Shown in pieces: positions 5,922 through 9,545 of a stretch of 9,545 bases of DNA (the stretch's first letter is position 1; every line of letters starts with the position of its first letter). Below the pieces are notes generated by a model, which had not been told where the DNA came from, made no database searches, and saw only the letters and a program-made list of their open reading frames with translations. The translations under genes and the position numbers were made by a program. Origin of the DNA: Candidatus Babelota bacterium (GTDB taxonomy: Bacteria; JAGOBX01); assembly GCA_017999075.1 (NCBI GenBank), contig JAGOBX010000102.1, forward strand, positions 1-9,545. The letters are read 5' to 3'.

Positions 5922-8900
5922 ATGAAGATAATAGAATTTTCTGTAAAACGTCCTGTAACAATAACAATGGCAACATTGATATTGATTCTGCTCGGAGTTA
6001 TTTCTTATTTAAGAATACCTATTGATTTAATGCCTGATGTGTCATATCCGTCATTATCAGTTAGAACGACATATTCAAATGTTGCAGCTGAAGAAATTGA
6101 AAATACCATAACTAAACCTATAGAAGAAGCTCTTGCTGCTATAGCCGATGTAGAACATATTAGTTCAACTTCAAGCGAAGGCAGCAGCAGAGTTACGCTT
6201 AATTTCAGTTGGGGAAAAGATATGGAAAGCGCTGCCGCAGATGTGCGGGAACGAATTGATAGAGTTCGTTCACAGCTTCCGGACGATGCTGACGCGCCTG
6301 TATTGTTTAAATTTGATTTATCATCTTTTCCTGTGATGTTTCTCGGTGTAGAAAGCAATATGAATGTTAATGATTTGCAGGAATATCTTGAAAATAAAGT
6401 GCAATACAGGATTGAACGTATTCCGGGAGTTGCGTCTATAGACATACGCGGAGGTTATCAGAAAGAAATTCAGATTTTTCTTGATAAATCAAAGATCGAA
6501 CAATTGAATATACCGTTATCTAAAATTGTTTCTGTATTGAAATTAAATAATGTTAATCAGCCTGCAGGTTCGATAAAAGAAGGAAGATATGACATAATTT
6601 TAAGATCTACAGGTCAATTTACCGGCGCTGAAGATATTAAAAACCGTGTAATAACCGTTATTAATGGTTTGCCTGTTTATGTGAAAGATATTGCAAATGT
6701 TGATTTTACAATAGAAAAAATGAGACAAATAACTTATGTGAACGGGAAACCTGGAGTAAGAGTATCTGTTTCAAAACAATCTGGCGCCAATACAGTGGAA
6801 GTTGCTGAAGCTGTTAATGAAGAAATAAAAAAAATAAATGAAGAAATGCCGTTTTTAAAAATCTTTCCTTTAATCGATACATCAAAATATATTAAGGATT
6901 CTATTAATTCTGTAAAAAGTTCTTCGATATACGGAGCGATACTTGCAATATTTGTTTTGCTTGTTTTTTTAAGAAATTTCAGATCAACAATAATAATTTC
7001 AATATCTATTCCTGTTTCCATCATATCGACTTTTATTCTTATTTATAACGGCGGATTTACTTTGAACATAATGAGTTTTGGAGGATTAGCTCTCGGAATC
7101 GGAATGCTGCTTGATAATTCTATAGTAGTTCTTGAAAATACTTTTCGCCATATAACAGAAGAAAAACTTGATAAAAAAACAGGAGCAATCGTCGGAGCTA
7201 CTGAAGTTGGTTCTGCGATTTTATCATCAACATTGACTACAATAGTTGTTTTTCTTCCTATGATATTCATAACCGGCATGTCAGGAATTATGTTTAAGCA
7301 GATAGCTTATGTAGTGACTTTTTCATTGATATGTTCTTTAATTGTTGCTTTTACTATAGTTCCCATGCTGTCATCGAAATATCTTACTGTGTATGTTGAA
7401 GAAAACGGTTCTTCTCAAAAAAAATCATTGGCTGCAAGATTTTTTTGGTTTACAGAAAGGATATTCCACTATATAGATTACGAATATGGAAATCTCCTTA
7501 AATGGGCTTTAAACCATAAAAAATATGTAATAGTTTTTTGTTTTGCTATGCTTGTTTTTACATTGTTTTTAATTAAAGGGATAGGGACGGAATTTATGCC
7601 TTCTTCAGATGAAGGGGAACTGAGAATTTCTGTTGAAGCAAATGTAGGGACAAAGATAGAAGTTATGAAAGAAAGAATGGAATTGATAGATGAAATTGTG
7701 AAGAAAGAAATTAAAGAGCTTGATAATACCACTTCATCGATAGGAAGCGGAGGAGGTCCTGGAAGCAGTGAAAGCGGGCATTCTGGAAATATGAGAATCA
7801 AACTTGTGGATAAAAAATTCCGCAAACGCAGCAGTGAGCAAATTGCATTGGCTATAAACAAAAAACTTTCTAAAGTAGAAGGAGTTAAATGCAGAGTAAG
7901 AACAAGTTCAGGATTATGGATAATGAGGAGAATGTCTGGCGGAGATGATAAATTGTCAATAGAAATTAGAGGACATAATCTTGATACAGGAAAAGAATTA
8001 GCGGATAAAATGTCAAAACTTATGGAAAAAGTTGATGGTATTACTGACGTTAGAGTAAGCAGAGAGTCGGGAAGACCTGAAAAATTAATAGTTATAGATT
8101 ATGAAAAAACTGCTAAACTCGGATTGAACCCGTCTGATATAAATGATTTTATTGATATTGGATTAGGCGGAAAAACAGCTACATATTTCAGAACTGAAGG
8201 TAAAGAATACAGAATTTTAGTTCAGTTTGCTGATGCAGAATATTTTACTGAAAAAGAAATTTTAAACACATTGATACCTTTGCCTGACGGAAATAAAACT
8301 CCTTTAGGAAATATTATAAAAATTGAAGAAAAAGAAAGTCCGTTATCCATAGAACGCATTGATCAGGAACGAGTAATAACAGTAAGTGCAAATTATCAGT
8401 TCAGAGATTTGGGAAGTATTGTGAAGGATGTTCAGAAAATAATTAATGGTATTCCGACTCCAAAAGATTTTAATATAGTGATTGGCGGTGAATATGAAGA
8501 ACAGCAGAAAGCATTTAAAGAAATGCTGTTCGTATTTGCTTTAGCTTTAATACTTGTTTATATGGTAATGGCTGCTCAGTTTGAATCATTACTTGATCCG
8601 TTTATAGTTCTTTTTTCAGTGCCGTTATCAGTTATCGGAGTAATTTTAATGCTTGTGTTAACAGATACTTTATTTAATATACAAGGATTTATAGGCGCGA
8701 TTATGCTTGCAGGCATAGTAGTTAATAATGCTATTATACTTGTTGATTATACAAATATTTTAATACGTGAACACAATATGAAATTGTATGATGCTGTAAT
8801 TCTTGCAGGAAGAAGACGGCTTCGTCCTATACTTATGACTTCGTTAACTACAATATTAGGATTGCTGCCTCTTGCAGTAGGCATAGGAGAAGGAACTGAA

Positions 8901-9038
8901 ATGCAGACTCCTCTTGCGCGTACTGTATGCGGCGGACTAATGTCATCAACCTTAATAACGCTTATATTGATACCTGTAATTTATGTTTTGTTCAACAAAA
9001 ATATTAATAAGAAAAATTTGCCTGAAAAAATAAGTTGA
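5922..9038 (+). CDS. RND-family efflux permease (AcrB/MdtBC-like, HAE-type)
   Basis: This 1038-residue protein is the inner-membrane, proton-driven pump of a tripartite exporter; the substrate is unknown. The canonical N-terminus runs from FSVKRPV (6-12) into TM1 (about 12-29). Twelve membrane segments are visible: TM2-6 at about 335-482, TM7 at 534-552, TM8-12 at about 866-1023. Two large periplasmic domains lie at about 30-333 and 555-865. Length and two-fold repeat match the family. The TM4 relay, Asp-Asp in AcrB, is Asp398-Asn399 here, and TM10 has Asn935-Asn936 where AcrB has its Lys940 region. The region matching the AcrB switch loop is Gly/Ser-rich (608-623). Only a weak GGA (5908-5910) precedes the ATG, so it may rely on read-through from the adaptor gene. 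The convergent iron-sulfur gene ends 30 bp downstream. Confidence 0.95.
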   Translation: MKIIEFSVKRPVTITMATLILILLGVISYLRIPIDLMPDVSYPSLSVRTTYSNVAAEEIENTITKPIEEALAAIADVEHISSTSSEGSSRVTLNFSWGKDMESAAADVRERIDRVRSQLPDDADAPVLFKFDLSSFPVMFLGVESNMNVNDLQEYLENKVQYRIERIPGVASIDIRGGYQKEIQIFLDKSKIEQLNIPLSKIVSVLKLNNVNQPAGSIKEGRYDIILRSTGQFTGAEDIKNRVITVINGLPVYVKDIANVDFTIEKMRQITYVNGKPGVRVSVSKQSGANTVEVAEAVNEEIKKINEEMPFLKIFPLIDTSKYIKDSINSVKSSSIYGAILAIFVLLVFLRNFRSTIIISISIPVSIISTFILIYNGGFTLNIMSFGGLALGIGMLLDNSIVVLENTFRHITEEKLDKKTGAIVGATEVGSAILSSTLTTIVVFLPMIFITGMSGIMFKQIAYVVTFSLICSLIVAFTIVPMLSSKYLTVYVEENGSSQKKSLAARFFWFTERIFHYIDYEYGNLLKWALNHKKYVIVFCFAMLVFTLFLIKGIGTEFMPSSDEGELRISVEANVGTKIEVMKERMELIDEIVKKEIKELDNTTSSIGSGGGPGSSESGHSGNMRIKLVDKKFRKRSSEQIALAINKKLSKVEGVKCRVRTSSGLWIMRRMSGGDDKLSIEIRGHNLDTGKELADKMSKLMEKVDGITDVRVSRESGRPEKLIVIDYEKTAKLGLNPSDINDFIDIGLGGKTATYFRTEGKEYRILVQFADAEYFTEKEILNTLIPLPDGNKTPLGNIIKIEEKESPLSIERIDQERVITVSANYQFRDLGSIVKDVQKIINGIPTPKDFNIVIGGEYEEQQKAFKEMLFVFALALILVYMVMAAQFESLLDPFIVLFSVPLSVIGVILMLVLTDTLFNIQGFIGAIMLAGIVVNNAIILVDYTNILIREHNMKLYDAVILAGRRRLRPILMTSLTTILGLLPLAVGIGEGTEMQTPLARTVCGGLMSSTLITLILIPVIYVLFNKNINKKNLPEKIS

Positions 9039-9068
9039 TATATTTTAGAAATTAAGTTATTCGTTTTT

Positions 9069-9545
9069 TTAAAGACAGGATTTTTTTGATTTTTTACAAG
9101 TTGTGATAGTTATTGCATTTTGAGGACATGTTTCAATACATGTTCCGCAAAGAAAACAATCCGGTTTTATTTTTTTTTCAGAAACAATGTATTTCATAAC
9201 AGAAGAAGGGCAGGATTTAATGCATTTTCTGCATGATATGCATTTTTCTTTGTCAATTCTTATTTTGTAAATTGAAAATTGTTCAGCCAGCCAGCTTACA
9301 AACCCGAACGGACAAAAAAAGTGGCACCACGGCCTATAAGAAAATAATGATAAAATTAATATAAACACGATGATCAAAATTGAAAGGTTTGTAATTAGAA
9401 TTGGATTGAATATTAAAAATGGGTTTGTAGAAGATATAACATCCAAATCTTTAAAAAATATCAAAAAAATGATTGAAATGAAAAATAGTATCCGGACAGA
9501 ATTTGAAAAATTAAAAGATAGTTTTATTTGTTTGGAAACTATAGG
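9069..9545 (-). CDS. NapH/YccM-like membrane 4Fe-4S protein, partial (N-terminus beyond right edge)
   Basis: The minus-strand frame is open from base 9545 to TAA at 9071-9069 and gives the last 158 residues. Numbering from the right edge, two hydrophobic segments lie at about 17-31 and 50-69. Then comes YRPWCHFFCPFGF (70-82), a CxxxCP motif typical of NapH/NosR/YccM-type membrane polyferredoxins. Two ferredoxin motifs CxxCxxCxxxCP follow (Cys102/105/108/112 and Cys130/133/136/140), each able to bind a 4Fe-4S cluster. Two more Cys (150, 157) sit in a Lys-rich tail. Such proteins pass electrons between membrane and soluble partners; the partner here is unknown. A TTG at 9464-9462 could be taken for a start, but it lies inside a hydrophobic segment and the frame stays open upstream, so the true start is outside the window. 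Confidence 0.85.
   Translation of the reverse strand, partial: PIVSKQIKLSFNFSNSVRILFFISIIFLIFFKDLDVISSTNPFLIFNPILITNLSILIIVFILILSLFSYRPWCHFFCPFGFVSWLAEQFSIYKIRIDKEKCISCRKCIKSCPSSVMKYIVSEKKIKPDCFLCGTCIETCPQNAITITTCKKSKKSCL

Noticed and set aside
6005-6445. 146-codon minus-strand ORF inside the RND permease gene
   Set aside because: It lies antisense to a strongly conserved coding region, its composition is typical of a reverse-frame shadow, and it has no recognisable domain or start signal. The same holds for the antisense ORFs at 7478-7861, 1305-1619 and 2252-2581.
9039-9068. Bidirectional terminator in the 30-bp convergent gap
   Set aside because: There is a T run at 9064-9070 but no inverted repeat before it that I can find.
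1-9545. CRISPR array, tRNA or rRNA gene, insertion sequence or prophage genes
   Set aside because: I saw no regularly spaced repeats, tRNA-like arms, rRNA-like conserved stretches, transposase motifs or terminal inverted repeats anywhere in the window.

Overview
The window comes from an AT-rich bacterial chromosome with ordinary gene structure. The standard code fits: TGA is used as a stop (for example at 4520-4522) and TGG encodes Trp. A tripartite-type RND efflux pair and a membrane-bound iron-sulfur protein point to a Gram-negative-type (diderm) cell. IspF shows the non-mevalonate isoprenoid route. An NtrC-type activator with a complete sigma-54 engagement loop implies that the organism has sigma-54. 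I cannot assign a phylum from this sequence alone.

Layout, left to right. (1) 1-723, minus strand: the N-terminal 241 codons of a membrane-anchored SGNH/GDSL hydrolase-like protein that runs off the left edge. (2) 724-1182: a divergent intergenic region of about 460 bases with no gene. It holds candidate promoters for both sides, a 13-bp perfect tandem repeat in a GC-richer patch, and a short imperfect palindrome. (3) 1183-4522, plus strand: ispF, radA and an NtrC-family sigma-54-dependent response regulator, with radA and the regulator only 11 bp apart. (4) 4523-4652: a gap with an all-AT hairpin plus T run and an extended -10 promoter candidate. (5) 4653-9038, plus strand: an RND periplasmic adaptor and its 1038-residue inner-membrane RND permease, separated by 102 bp that contain a nested inverted repeat. 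(6) 9069-9545, minus strand and convergent: the C-terminal 158 residues of a NapH/YccM-like membrane protein with two 4Fe-4S ferredoxin motifs, entering from the right edge.

How the genes may work together. IspF (isoprenoid precursors) and RadA (recombination) are housekeeping genes. The response regulator has no histidine kinase here, and lies directly upstream of the efflux pair, so it may control the pump. No sigma-54 promoter is visible between them, so this is only a positional suggestion. No TolC-like outer-membrane channel is present; the pump must borrow one encoded elsewhere.

I did not find a convincing novel system. The points most worth a second look are the substituted proton-relay residues and the Gly/Ser-rich switch-loop region of the RND permease, the variant GAFTGA loop of the regulator, and the structured spacer between adaptor and permease.
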